In this document: positions 1-9,341 of the stretch, in pieces
Layout: each line of letters begins with the position of its first letter
How positions within the stretch are numbered: position 1 is the stretch's first letter
NCBI GenBank assembly: GCA_964568845.1
Contig: CAZMSC010000008.1
Location: 1-60,904, forward strand
Origin: DTBU01 sp964568845
Lineage (GTDB): Archaea > Thermoproteota > CALKCG01 > B24
Reading direction: 5' to 3'
Length of the DNA stretch: 60,904 bases
Program-made: the position numbers and the translations under genes
The notes under the pieces: generated by a model
Told to the model about the DNA's origin: nothing
Databases searched by the model: none
Seen by the model: the letters and a program-made list of their open reading frames with translations, nothing else

Positions 1-751
1 AATGGGTAGTGAATTTGAAGAGTTTAGGATTAGGCCTTCTCTAATAGTTCCACTGATTATCCTAGCGGCGCTGCTGAGCTTCATAGGTACTGTGGAGATC
101 GCTTTAAACGGTTCGGTAGGCGGTGCATTCATGTGCCGCTACGCGTGGGGCACAGTCTCAAAAACCATGGGAATACCAGTGATATCCCTACTAGTCCTCC
201 TACTAGCATACCCGTTTAGATTTTTAAAAAGTTAAGATGTCGGCTTCGACGCTCGTTCTACTCTATACGGTCGGCGCAACAGTCGGTATGTATGGTATTG
301 GACATTACGAGACTTTCGCATCTTTCCCAGTAGGCTTCAGCAGAACTATACTGCAAACGCAGCCTGAGTTTCTACCTGTGGCTCAGAGCTGGTGATGGAT
401 GCCTCCGCTTGAAGTAGTCCGACGTATAACAGTCGGCGGTGCTGCCACGGATTGGGGTGCTTGGGCTTTATAATAACTATGGTGCTTTTCCTCATAAGAG
501 CTAGATTCCTATGGTGGCCTATACACCCAGTAGGCTTTATAATAGCTACAAGTATAGCTCCCAACCATATGAAGGAGTGGACTACCTTCCTAGTTGCTTG
601 GATAGCTAAGTGGCTTACTCTTAGAATAGGAGGAAGCAAGGCGTATGAAAAGTATGCCATACCGTTTATGAGCGGTGGAGTAGCTGGATATGCTCTTGCA
701 AATCTGGTAGCATACCTGATAGGAACTGTGAGATTCTTCATACCATTCTAA
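1..751 (+). pseudogene. Decayed 3' part of an OPT-like membrane transporter gene
   Basis: Three hydrophobic coding stretches in different frames make up the C-terminal third of one membrane protein. They are 2-235 (ending at TAA 233-235), 237-395 (ending at TGA 393-395), and about 413-751 after a shift near 455. The last stretch contains WWPIHPVGF, the basic LTLRIGGSK segment and the ending TVRFFIPF. These match, in the same order, WFPLEPIGF, ITLRVGGSK and KVRFFIPF of the protein at 34472-35104, and WFPITPEG in the full-length transporter at 23122-25050. The 5' end lies outside the window. Two stops and one frameshift make an intact product unlikely, although assembly error in a low-coverage contig end cannot be excluded. 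The 3' flank (AACATC then a T-rich run) also resembles the flank after 35104, pointing to duplication of the whole gene end. Confidence 0.75.
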
Positions 752-852
752 ACATCTCCATTTTTTTATTTTTTAATGTGATTCCTAGTATGTTTAGGAG
801 CATCTTAGACCTCGATAATAATTTATCTATTGTTTAACTTTGAGACCTTTAC

Positions 853-2250
853 TCATCTGTAATGTTGCTTCATGTCCTGATTGAATGGCAGGTTCATTAT
901 CGCCTCTACGACTTCTCTCGCTTGGTCGTTTGATCGGGTTCTCGGGTCTCTTATGAGAGCATCTATAAGTAGTTCTCTACTTCCAGCTGTAAACGATTCT
1001 AAAGCCCATTCAAGCACTTCTATTCTGGGGTAGAATACTCGGGTGTACATAGTTTTCGGTATAGGTTTCAACGGTTCTGGCTTAAGATTCTCACCGGAAA
1101 CGTAGACTGGTACTTCAACAACTACGTCGTCGGATAGTCTTGGAAAAGCGTTGAGCTCGTTTGGAATGTTTAAAACAATCCTCCTCTCCACCTTGTTCAC
1201 CACGCTATCTATGAAATCTACGATGTGCTCACCACTCTTCCGAGGTGGAAAAACATCTGTAGCTCTAATACTGGGGTTGAAAGCAGCTTTATTCAGCCTT
1301 TCCTCACTCTGTTGGTTCATCAGCAACCTCATAGCCCAGCCAATTTCAGAGTCCACTCCACCTAAGGGACCGTACCAGTACTGTTTAGTCTTAAGATCCC
1401 TATGATACTTCCACGTACCACTTCTCGCAGTGTCACCAACCGGATAGAGCCCATAAAGCTTATACATATCCGCAGCCGCTCGACTCAACGCCTCCTGCCA
1501 TGGTGCCAATACATACGTCTTCCAGAAGTCCTCAGATTTCTCTTCGATCCAACCGTCTATAAGATGATAGACGTTTTCACCCCTATACTTAAGCTCCGTT
1601 AAAAATACCACGTGGTTTAGACCAGCTGCCTGCCATTCGACATCGTCGAAGTTCAGCCCTAAAAGAGTCGTTGTTAAGAGTTCTACACCGCCTTCAGCGC
1701 CATGGCAGTAGCCTACGATCTTAAGCTTTGGATGAAGCTTATGTATGAGCGTAGACATCTCGAGTACTGGGTTAGATATCTGTATTAGCCATGCGTCTGG
1801 AGATAGGCTCTCCACGAGGTTGGCTACTTCAGATGCAACGACGTACTGCTTGTATGCCGTGAGCGTTGGGTAAGTGTTGACCATGTTCCAGACCGTTGCA
1901 TCTATACCCCTGTAGTATCCATACCTCTCAGCAGCCTCGATGGCCATGCCTAGATTTGTATACCCCATGGCAAAGGCGATGTTCAAGACGAATGAAGAGC
2001 CCTTTATGCATTCAGACGCATTCATGGTCTTCTCAACTTTTACATTGGCGTCTGTTTCAGAGAAGTACTTCTTCGCCAATAGATATGACCTCTCTAAACG
2101 CTGAGGGTTGACATCCATTAAGCTGAGGGTTATTCCATGTAAACTCTCAGTTAACGCAAGGTCACGCAGTATGCTTGCTATGAACGTCATACTTCCAGCT
2201 CCGATTACAGCCACCTTCACATCTTTAATGTCTGGATTGATTGATGGCAT
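853..2250 (-). CDS. Glycoside hydrolase family 4 (alpha-uronidase/alpha-galactosidase-like)
   Basis: A 465-residue GH4 enzyme, the usual family length. These NAD- and Mn-dependent glycosidases oxidise C3 transiently and eliminate the glycosidic bond. Visible motifs are the Rossmann loop GAGSM (residues 17-21), ISNP (158-161), the metal ligand pair in YCHG (Cys182, His183) and GLNH (His213). A Cys-His pair, rather than Cys-Asn as in 6-phospho-glycosidases, fits the branch acting on unphosphorylated alpha-galactosides, alpha-glucosides or alpha-glucuronides/galacturonides. The gene lies 22 nt downstream of the beta-glucuronidase on the same strand, with a GAGGTG ribosome binding site just before its ATG, so the two are probably co-transcribed. 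The neighbour makes a uronate substrate attractive, but that part is inference. Confidence 0.9.
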   Translation of the reverse strand: MPSINPDIKDVKVAVIGAGSMTFIASILRDLALTESLHGITLSLMDVNPQRLERSYLLAKKYFSETDANVKVEKTMNASECIKGSSFVLNIAFAMGYTNLGMAIEAAERYGYYRGIDATVWNMVNTYPTLTAYKQYVVASEVANLVESLSPDAWLIQISNPVLEMSTLIHKLHPKLKIVGYCHGAEGGVELLTTTLLGLNFDDVEWQAAGLNHVVFLTELKYRGENVYHLIDGWIEEKSEDFWKTYVLAPWQEALSRAAADMYKLYGLYPVGDTARSGTWKYHRDLKTKQYWYGPLGGVDSEIGWAMRLLMNQQSEERLNKAAFNPSIRATDVFPPRKSGEHIVDFIDSVVNKVERRIVLNIPNELNAFPRLSDDVVVEVPVYVSGENLKPEPLKPIPKTMYTRVFYPRIEVLEWALESFTAGSRELLIDALIRDPRTRSNDQAREVVEAIMNLPFNQDMKQHYR

Positions 2251-2272
2251 TCTTCACACCTCTTAACGATTG

Positions 2273-4012
2273 TTACATCTTACCGAATAGTGTTAAAAGC
2301 ATTGCCGCGGACATTTTTGGTTGCCTATCTCTCGTGAATATACCCTTCCTATTCAGTACTGTTCTACCCGGATTCTGAGGTGTTCTGAAGTCTGCGAAAT
2401 TCCATATGTGAAGACCCATAATATACCCCCTCCTAGATATATTCTCTATATACTTTTTAATGAGCTCTGTCTGATATTCTTCAGACCACATCTGCGGCGG
2501 GTCGCTGTGTAATCCTACTATCGCATCGGCACCGAACTCCGATATAATTATTGGCTTACCCAAGTGTCTCATGTGAACTTCCTCTAGTTCAGCTAGCGCA
2601 TTTTTTATTCCCCTGTCTATATCGCCCCACTCAGAGTACCATCCGCGATAGAAGTTTAACGATATGACATCTACATAGTCTAAAGCTAGATCTTTAACGC
2701 TTTTGTGAGATGCGAAGGTTATCAGTCTCGTCGGATCGATTTCTTTAAAGTATGCGGAGAGCAACCTGATGAATTCCGCAACCTCCGGTATGTCGCTTGG
2801 CGGTTCATTTATAACACTATACATGATGATTGATGGCCTATTCTTATGCTCCTCAACCATTTCGGCAATAACTTTCTTAGCCTTAGCCAAGTATTCGCTG
2901 TCGCAGAATAGCCTCTTTATACCTTCTCTATCAAGTATTCGCTCGATACCTGAATAGCACAACGGCGGCTCCAAGATAACCAAAAATCCAAATTCATCAG
3001 CCATATCTAAATGTTCATCAGAGTACGGATAATGAGATGTCCTGAAAGAGTTCGCCCCCATCTTCTTCATGATGTAGAAGTCTCTTACAAGTACGGCGCC
3101 GGGCAGACTTCTACCTAAAACCGGGAAGTCTTCATGTCTACAGAAGCCTTTGAGGAAAAATGGTTTATTGTTCACGTATATCCTGCCGTCGCCAACTCTA
3201 ACGCTTCTGAAACCTATACGTTCATATACGGAATCTCTTACCACATTGTTGGAGTGAATCTCCACGACTAAATTGTAGAGGTTCGGCTCTTCAGGACTCC
3301 ACTGTTTAATTCCATCAAACCTCTCCTCATAGATATACCTACCCGACTTTACATTGGTTATCAAATCTTCATGTATTGTTGAAGATAGATCTTTATTGAC
3401 TAATGAGATTTTTAAATCGAATATTCCTTCGCAGACACTATCGATTAATGCCTTTAAATATCCACTACTATCAGTGCGTACGGTTAAATTCTCAACGTAA
3501 CATTTGTCTGTGAACTCCAGGTATACTGGTCTATGTATGCCTCCATAATGGAAGAAGTCGAAGGCTGCGACATTAAGATTGACCGCCGGAGGCAGATTAT
3601 ATATAGATGGTGAATTGTCTACCCTCACTACAATCCTATTCAATCCACCTACCTTTAACTCATCCACCCTATGCTTAAAAGATGTAAATGGTCCCTCATG
3701 CTCCACCACAAATCTCCCATTAACCCATACTTTGACCCTATACCCTGCGCCTTTAAACGCAACCCACGCAATCTTTCCATTCAGATACTCTCCCACATAG
3801 AAGTCCTTCTGATACCACGCTACACCACTGAATTGGTCCCACTCTGGGTTCTGCTCATTCCAAGACGATGGAACGTAAACTAAGTCTTCTGATTCAAAGC
3901 CTTTAAACCACTCCCCTTCATCACCAACCAAGTCACTATCGATCCTGAATCTCCAGAAGCCCTCCAGGGATATTTTCGGTCTAAACCATGATTTCAAATC
4001 TAAACACCTCAA
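2273..4012 (-). CDS. GH2 beta-glucuronidase
   Basis: A 579-residue GH2 enzyme with the normal order: jelly-roll domain (about 1-165), immunoglobulin-like domain (about 170-275) and TIM barrel (about 280-579). FDFFHYGGIHRPVYL (151-165) closely resembles the same segment in bacterial UidA. The acid/base is Glu403 in INEP and the nucleophile Glu492 in ISEFGAD. Near the end, LNRKGIFTRDRQPK carries Asn554-x-Lys556, the N-x-K motif that binds the sugar carboxylate in known beta-glucuronidases, which supports glucuronidase over galactosidase. No signal peptide is visible, so it is probably cytoplasmic. The most upstream start is TTG at 4012, but a GAGGTG site sits 6 nt before a second TTG at 3997, which I prefer. 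It heads an operon with the GH4 gene. Confidence 0.92.
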   Translation of the reverse strand: MRCLDLKSWFRPKISLEGFWRFRIDSDLVGDEGEWFKGFESEDLVYVPSSWNEQNPEWDQFSGVAWYQKDFYVGEYLNGKIAWVAFKGAGYRVKVWVNGRFVVEHEGPFTSFKHRVDELKVGGLNRIVVRVDNSPSIYNLPPAVNLNVAAFDFFHYGGIHRPVYLEFTDKCYVENLTVRTDSSGYLKALIDSVCEGIFDLKISLVNKDLSSTIHEDLITNVKSGRYIYEERFDGIKQWSPEEPNLYNLVVEIHSNNVVRDSVYERIGFRSVRVGDGRIYVNNKPFFLKGFCRHEDFPVLGRSLPGAVLVRDFYIMKKMGANSFRTSHYPYSDEHLDMADEFGFLVILEPPLCYSGIERILDREGIKRLFCDSEYLAKAKKVIAEMVEEHKNRPSIIMYSVINEPPSDIPEVAEFIRLLSAYFKEIDPTRLITFASHKSVKDLALDYVDVISLNFYRGWYSEWGDIDRGIKNALAELEEVHMRHLGKPIIISEFGADAIVGLHSDPPQMWSEEYQTELIKKYIENISRRGYIMGLHIWNFADFRTPQNPGRTVLNRKGIFTRDRQPKMSAAMLLTLFGKM

Positions 4013-4101
4013 ATCCTATATCTAGGAGGTGGGTTTAAGCTTGATGTATGTTTAACGTATCTATACACGGATGTTATAGAGCGGTATAGCCGTTCTCCAC
4101 C

Positions 4102-4908
4102 ATGGATAACCGAGCACCTAGCTTTAAAAGCTCTTTCCAACACAGTTTTTCTATAATGGGCTGTGTAAAAGTCGGATGTTGCGGCTTCCCATTTAAAGGC
4201 GGCATGAAGACTTACTTTGAAAAATTCAACCTCGTAGAACTTCAGTCAACCTTCTACAGACTACCCAAGTTGAGCACTGCTGAAAACTGGAGACTTCAGG
4301 CTCCGGAAGGGTTTGAATTTACCATGAAGGGCTTCCAAGGTTTAACCCATCCGACCAGTAGCCCTACTTGGAGGAGGAGCGGTTTAAAACTGAACCCTGA
4401 AGAGGCTAGAGAAGTTGGCCTCCTAAGACCGACTGAGGTCAACTACGATTTTTGGGAAAAGACGAGGGAAGTAGCTGAGGTCTTAAAGGCTAGGATCGTA
4501 GTTCTACAATGCCCGCCGTCGTTCACATGTACAAATGAAAACGTTAAATCTATGAGGGTGTTTCTTAAGACCATTAACCGTGGAGGCCTTATACTGGCAT
4601 GGGAGCCTAGACACGATTCTTGGAAGCCTGATACAGTAAGGGAGCTCTGTATGGAGCTTAACCTTATACACGTAGTCGACCCGTTTAAATCGGAAACGCA
4701 GACCTACGACGTAAACCCAGTATACTACAGGCTACATGGTTTAGGCTCCAAAATGTACCGCTACAAGTATACGGATGATGATTTAAAGACGCTCTACGAG
4801 CGGTACGTTAAGCCGGTTCAAATCCGTGGACTAGAAGTCTACATACTCTGGAACAACATATACATGGGGGAGGATGCTCTAAGATTTAAACAGATGTATT
4901 CAGTTTAA
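4102..4908 (+). CDS. DUF72 (YecE-like) TIM-barrel protein
   Basis: A 268-residue member of DUF72. The family start is recognisable at VKVGCCGFPFKGG and the TFYRLP region, followed by EGFEFTMKGFQGLTHP, AWEPRHDSW, VDPF and YYRLHG, all in the usual order. The family fold is a TIM barrel and its biochemical role is still unsettled. The first 18 residues precede the conserved core and look non-conserved; ATG at 4156 (Met19) begins MGCVKVGC and is the more likely start. It is divergent from the glucuronidase operon, and its last 9 nt overlap the 3' end of the convergent sulfatase-like gene. There is no evidence for a sugar role beyond location. Confidence 0.88.
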   Translation: MDNRAPSFKSSFQHSFSIMGCVKVGCCGFPFKGGMKTYFEKFNLVELQSTFYRLPKLSTAENWRLQAPEGFEFTMKGFQGLTHPTSSPTWRRSGLKLNPEEAREVGLLRPTEVNYDFWEKTREVAEVLKARIVVLQCPPSFTCTNENVKSMRVFLKTINRGGLILAWEPRHDSWKPDTVRELCMELNLIHVVDPFKSETQTYDVNPVYYRLHGLGSKMYRYKYTDDDLKTLYERYVKPVQIRGLEVYILWNNIYMGEDALRFKQMYSV

Positions 4909-6387
4909 CCCTATGCATTTAAACCAAGGTTTAATCAAATTCTCGTCAGCGTTTAGACGTGTAAGGAATTCTAGGAAACGCTTTCGCAGGTATTCGGCGA
5001 TATCTCTATTTTCAGCTATTACATTTTCTTCTTGTTTTGGATCGGATTTTATGTTGTAAAGCTCACTTGTTATCTTGCCGAAGGGTTTAAGTATTCTAGG
5101 TTCTCCATCGACTATTAATGTAACCTCAGCCTTCTCTGTTTCTTTTCCGACGCTTGCCTCCGGTGCTATTATGAGCGCCCAGTCATCTGCGGTTACAGTC
5201 GCTCTAAGCCCCGCCCATACGCTTCTTATCAACGATGGGGTTGAGACGGCTATATCTCTTATCTTAGACTTTTCGCCTTTAACGAGCGGTATAATGGAGC
5301 TACCTTGGATATTCACTCCATTAGGTTCTCCTACGCCTGCAAGTTCAAGTATGGTAGCGGTTATATCGGGCGTTTGAATGAGGGCGTCCGTCTTAACACC
5401 TTTTTCCAAGCCAAGCTTATCCGCAAACCTTACAATGAGCGGTATATGAGCTACCTCCTCGTACAAGGCTGCTAAACCATGATGCTCCCCCATGATTATG
5501 GATTTCCCAACAAGCCCATGCTCACCCAAGTAGAAGCCATGGTCACTCGTAAACATGATGGTAGTGTTCTCCAAGAGGCCGAGCTCATCCACTTTCTCGA
5601 GTAGAAAACCTATCCACTTATCCACCAACGTCGCCTCACCCGCATACATAGCTCTAATGTGTGACAGTTCATCTCTGGTGAGGTAGCTACAGGGTCCATA
5701 AGCCGGGTATACAACCTCCTCACCTTCATAGCCGGGGTCGTACATGTCTACATACCATCTGGGCGGATCCCAAGGCTCATGGGGATCGAAGAAGTCTGCG
5801 TATAGGAGGAACTTTTCCCCATGGTTCTCCTCAAGCCAGTGCGATGCTTCTAAAGCGGTCTTGGCAGGTATCCAATCCTCCTCACTCCTCCTATAGTAGT
5901 TGTTCCTCATATGCTGTACGGTGGTTTCTACGCTTCTCAACTTCCATGGACTACACGGGAGCTTAACATTCAGCGGACTAGTCCTATACCGGTCGTTTTC
6001 CTGACCTCTAATCCAAACCCAACCGTTAAACCCACGGTCGAAGTGGTATCCGTCTTTTAGAATATGTGGGGTATCTGCCACCATCATGCAGACGTATCCA
6101 GCCTTCCTGAGAATCGTCGGAAGAGTGACCCAGTCTCTAGGCATGGGAGACCAATCGTAGTATGTGAATGTAAACCTGCCTGTGAGCAGATCAGCCCTAT
6201 TGGGTACTGTTGGAAAAGATGCATGATATGCTCTAGTAAATTCAACAGAGTCTGAGCAAAACCCTTCCAGGGTTTTCAGCTTCGCTTTAACGCCATTCTT
6301 AACGTAGAATCTTCCGTGAAGTAGATCGTATCTAAAAGTATCGGATACTATGAGCAGTATGTTGCAATTCATCAATATAGGATTCAT
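4900..6387 (-). CDS. Sulfatase-fold hydrolase with Thr at the nucleophile position
   Basis: A 495-residue member of the type I sulfatase/alkaline phosphatase superfamily. Asp16 in IVSDT and Asp282-His283 in TSDHGFYLGEHG are the expected metal ligands, and DPHEPW (201-206) is typical of sulfatases. The signature normally reads C/S-x-P-x-R followed by T-G-R; here it reads T-V-P-N-R-A-D-L-L-T-G-R (60-71), so Thr60 replaces the Cys or Ser converted to formylglycine. The protein is then either a phosphodiesterase/phosphatase-like member or a sulfatase working without formylglycine. A TATA-like TTTTTAAGG lies about 28 nt before the second ATG (6372, Met6), consistent with a leaderless start at MNCNILLIVSDT. 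It sits among GH genes, suggesting removal of sulfate or other ester groups from glycans (inference). Confidence 0.85.
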   Translation of the reverse strand: MNPILMNCNILLIVSDTFRYDLLHGRFYVKNGVKAKLKTLEGFCSDSVEFTRAYHASFPTVPNRADLLTGRFTFTYYDWSPMPRDWVTLPTILRKAGYVCMMVADTPHILKDGYHFDRGFNGWVWIRGQENDRYRTSPLNVKLPCSPWKLRSVETTVQHMRNNYYRRSEEDWIPAKTALEASHWLEENHGEKFLLYADFFDPHEPWDPPRWYVDMYDPGYEGEEVVYPAYGPCSYLTRDELSHIRAMYAGEATLVDKWIGFLLEKVDELGLLENTTIMFTSDHGFYLGEHGLVGKSIIMGEHHGLAALYEEVAHIPLIVRFADKLGLEKGVKTDALIQTPDITATILELAGVGEPNGVNIQGSSIIPLVKGEKSKIRDIAVSTPSLIRSVWAGLRATVTADDWALIIAPEASVGKETEKAEVTLIVDGEPRILKPFGKITSELYNIKSDPKQEENVIAENRDIAEYLRKRFLEFLTRLNADENLIKPWFKCIGLN

Positions 6388-6474
6388 GGGAAGCCTTAAA
6401 AATATTGCCGGTATGGTTTATGTACAACATGAGACTAAATGTTTGAAAAATTAGAGTAGTATTTAACGTAGAGT

Positions 6475-9159
6475 TTAAGTCGATTCTTCTCTTACTGAGA
6501 ACGTGTAGGAGCCTGATCCGACGTTAAAGACTACATAGCTGTCTTCCATCCTTCCAGATTCTACTCCCGGAACGCCTTCAATAAAGCATCCATTCCTCCA
6601 AACAACTCTTCCACTTTCCTCGATTACGGGATTCTTTAAACCCATCGTCGGCATGTGAACCTCACCCTTACTATTGACCGGTATTACTACCTCCAAAGCT
6701 AATGCTTCACCTCCTCTCCTCCACCATCTTGAGACTATCAACCCCCTTATTGTTTTTAATGAGGCACCAGCATACGTAAGGTCTTCGACAATATGCGGCT
6801 TAATTATAACCTTTTCAAAACCAGGCTGCGAAAAGTCCGCGTTTATACCAGCTAGAGCCTTATAAAACCATGAACCTACGCTGCCGAACATTATATGGTT
6901 GTGTGAGTTCATCCCCGAGCTCGCCAGATACTCCCACCTCTCCCAAACAGTTGTCGCGCCCTCTCTGATCATGTATCCCCAGCTTGGGTACGTTGTTTGA
7001 GAAGCTACCCTATAGGCTATATTGGCATAGCCACTTTTAGTTAAAGCGTCGAACAGATACCTCGTTCCAACGATTCCAGTGTTTAGGTGGCAGTCGTGAG
7101 CGGCTACAAGATCATCCAGCAACTTCTTCATTATCGTTTCCCTTTTATCCTGGGGAGCCATGTCTAAGCATAGTGGAATACAGTTTGCCGTTTGACTGTA
7201 GCCGCCTCCCGGGGGTGCATAATGGTCCGTCTTCAAGTAATTTTCATTAAACGCATTTTTAATATTCTCAGCCAGTTCGGCGTATTTCTCAGCGTCCTCA
7301 AACTTCCCAATTATACGTGCAATTCTAGACAGCAACATCACATCCTCATAGTAGCATAGTGTTGATACAAGCTCGCCTGGAGTGTTTAAGGATGCTATTT
7401 GTCCCGGTGGACACCAATCTCCATACTTGCTAAACTTCAGGATGTGGTTTTCCGTCTTACTTGTTAAGAATTCAACCCAGTTCTTCATAAGCTCATAGTT
7501 CTCCTCGAGAATCCTCTTATCGCCGTAGTAGAGGTACATATACCATGGTATGATCACGCAGGCAGTCCCCCAAGCCGGGTCGGCTGGGTAGAGGCTCCAA
7601 TACGGTGGGACGACATCCGGTACACTACCATCCTCCCTTTGAGAGAATTTTATATCTCGAATCCACTTAGTGTAGAAAGCCGCCATGTCGAAGTTGTAAA
7701 TAGCCTCTTCAGCTGAAAGTTGCGCATCACCCATCCATCCCATACGTTCATCTCTCTGCGGACAGTCAGTCGGTATGCTCATTAAATTGCTTAGCTGACC
7801 CCACAGTATATTCCTATGGATGTCGTTGATGAGCTGGTTTGAACAGGAGAAGCCGCCCACTGGCTTGACATCTGTATGTACGACAACGCCTTGAAGGTTG
7901 CCGATGCTGGGCACTCCCGGAAAACCAGTAACCTCTACGTATCTGAAGCCGTGGTAGGTAAACCTCGGCTCGTAGACTTCAACGCCGTCACCCTTGAGAA
8001 TGTATACGTCTGTAGCCCTAGCACCTCTTAAATTTGCAACGTTTACAGTCCCATCTGGGTTTAACAGCTCAGCGTATCTGAGCCTAACCTCAGCACCCCT
8101 CGGACCGCTAACGGTTAATCTGACCCAGCCGGTGAAATTCTGGCCGAAATCGTAAACGTACACGTTGGGCTTTGGATTAAGTATGTGTACTGGCTGTAGT
8201 AGTTTGACGGCTCTTATGGGTGGAAACGTTGCCTGCGAAACCAATCTACCACCTGGCGGTTCTGCTATTTTAGCATTCTCCCAAGAAGAGTCGTCGTAGC
8301 CGGGGGAATCCCAACCTTCTTTTTCAAGTCTAGCATCGTAGACCTCTCCATCGTATATGTCGTTTTCTACTACCGGGCCCTTAGAGGCTTTCCAGTTTTC
8401 ATCTGTCACTATCAGTTCAGAAGACCCATCTTCAAACTCTATCTTCAACTGCATTATCGCCCTCGGATCGCCATAGTGCTTGTGAAAACCCCTCCTCTCC
8501 GGTTTAACGTTGAAGCGTCCATTGCCGAGCATTATTCCGACGACATTCTCCCCTTCTCTTAGGAGGCCTGTAACATCGTAGGTCGAGTAGAGCACTAGTC
8601 TTTCGTAGTCTGTCCACCCAGGGTCGAGCAACCTATCTCCAACCCTATATCCGTTTATCCTCAGCTCATAATAGCCTAAACCTGTTGCATAAGCTCTAGC
8701 AGACTTAACCTTTCTACTCAAGATGAACCTTCTCCTGAGTAAGTCTCCACCAGTAATCCACTTAGCCTTCCAATCTTCAGGCTTTAATAATCCCATTTCA
8801 AATTTGGCGGTTCTACTCCACGGGCTGACATACCCTTTGTCATCCCACCATCTAACCTTCCAGTAGTACGTTTTACCGCTCTCTAACGGTTTCCCAGCAT
8901 ACTCCACGTTCACTGATTGGCTTGAGTAGACTTTCCCACTATCCCACACATCACCGATATCTTCGTCTAAGCACTCCAGCGTGGAGGCTACAAGTACCTG
9001 GTAGGCAGACTGCACACGTCCACGCTCAACATGAACTGGTGTCCAGGAAAACCTAGGTTTAACTACATCCAATCCAATTGGATCGACGGAGTATTCGCAG
9101 AGTAGATTGATCGGAGCTTCCGGATAGCTTCCAGCTAAAACCTCCCCGCGATCATGCAT
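6475..9159 (-). CDS. GH78 alpha-L-rhamnosidase
   Basis: An 894-residue multidomain GH78 enzyme. An N-terminal fibronectin-like domain (about 15-120, with YYWKVRWWD) is followed by the rhamnosidase N-domain (about 130-320, LDPGWTDYERLVLYSTYDVT), a concanavalin-like domain (about 325-430, VYDFGQNFTGW) and the (alpha/alpha)6 barrel with DCPQRDERMGWMGD (465-478, predicted acid Glu471) and TTVWERWE (predicted base Glu740). A C-terminal beta domain follows. No signal peptide is seen, so short oligosaccharides imported into the cell are the likely substrates. The ATG is preceded by GGGAGGT at 8 nt spacing. It appears to be its own transcription unit, with a TATA-like box upstream. Family assignment is firm; the natural substrate is inferred from the glucuronidase and sulfatase-fold neighbours. 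Confidence 0.93.
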   Translation of the reverse strand: MHDRGEVLAGSYPEAPINLLCEYSVDPIGLDVVKPRFSWTPVHVERGRVQSAYQVLVASTLECLDEDIGDVWDSGKVYSSQSVNVEYAGKPLESGKTYYWKVRWWDDKGYVSPWSRTAKFEMGLLKPEDWKAKWITGGDLLRRRFILSRKVKSARAYATGLGYYELRINGYRVGDRLLDPGWTDYERLVLYSTYDVTGLLREGENVVGIMLGNGRFNVKPERRGFHKHYGDPRAIMQLKIEFEDGSSELIVTDENWKASKGPVVENDIYDGEVYDARLEKEGWDSPGYDDSSWENAKIAEPPGGRLVSQATFPPIRAVKLLQPVHILNPKPNVYVYDFGQNFTGWVRLTVSGPRGAEVRLRYAELLNPDGTVNVANLRGARATDVYILKGDGVEVYEPRFTYHGFRYVEVTGFPGVPSIGNLQGVVVHTDVKPVGGFSCSNQLINDIHRNILWGQLSNLMSIPTDCPQRDERMGWMGDAQLSAEEAIYNFDMAAFYTKWIRDIKFSQREDGSVPDVVPPYWSLYPADPAWGTACVIIPWYMYLYYGDKRILEENYELMKNWVEFLTSKTENHILKFSKYGDWCPPGQIASLNTPGELVSTLCYYEDVMLLSRIARIIGKFEDAEKYAELAENIKNAFNENYLKTDHYAPPGGGYSQTANCIPLCLDMAPQDKRETIMKKLLDDLVAAHDCHLNTGIVGTRYLFDALTKSGYANIAYRVASQTTYPSWGYMIREGATTVWERWEYLASSGMNSHNHIMFGSVGSWFYKALAGINADFSQPGFEKVIIKPHIVEDLTYAGASLKTIRGLIVSRWWRRGGEALALEVVIPVNSKGEVHMPTMGLKNPVIEESGRVVWRNGCFIEGVPGVESGRMEDSYVVFNVGSGSYTFSVREEST

Positions 9160-9196
9160 CTCATAATACCTCCCATTCCTCTTCTAGCAGAAGAAG

Positions 9197-9207
9197 ATAA
9201 TTTATAG
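9197..9207 (-). promoter_or_regulatory. Candidate TATA box for the rhamnosidase gene
   Basis: Read on the minus strand this is CTATAAATTAT, about 43 nt before the ATG at 9159. An archaeal TATA box here would place the transcript start near 9176, giving a 5' leader of about 17 nt that just contains the GGGAGGT ribosome binding site. No other good box lies in the 180-nt gap on this strand. This is a prediction from position and composition. Confidence 0.5.
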
Positions 9208-9310
9208 CTTTCCTATAGATACGTAGACTTACGATGGAATTACTTAAGAGGCGCCTATGCACATCAGAGCCTAAAGCATTGGAAGAGGCTTCACTGGAAT
9301 TTTGAGGAAA

Positions 9311-9320
9311 CTATTTATTA
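9311..9320 (+). promoter_or_regulatory. Candidate TATA box for the DUF763 gene (leaderless)
   Basis: CTATTTATTA is centred about 26 nt before the GTG at 9342, the spacing expected when an archaeal transcript begins at or next to the start codon. No Shine-Dalgarno sequence precedes the GTG, which agrees with leaderless translation. Confidence 0.5.
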
Positions 9321-9341
9321 CCCCTGGCGTTATTTAAATTT

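Noticed and set aside
346..741. 131-codon minus-strand frame opposite the transporter remnant
   Set aside because: It mirrors the hydrophobic plus-strand codons that match the transporter family; no recognisable protein of its own.
9234..9305. 23-codon frame MELLKRRLCTSEPKALEEAS with a TATA-like sequence upstream
   Set aside because: The TATA-like sequence fits the rhamnosidase promoter on the other strand better, and nothing else supports translation.
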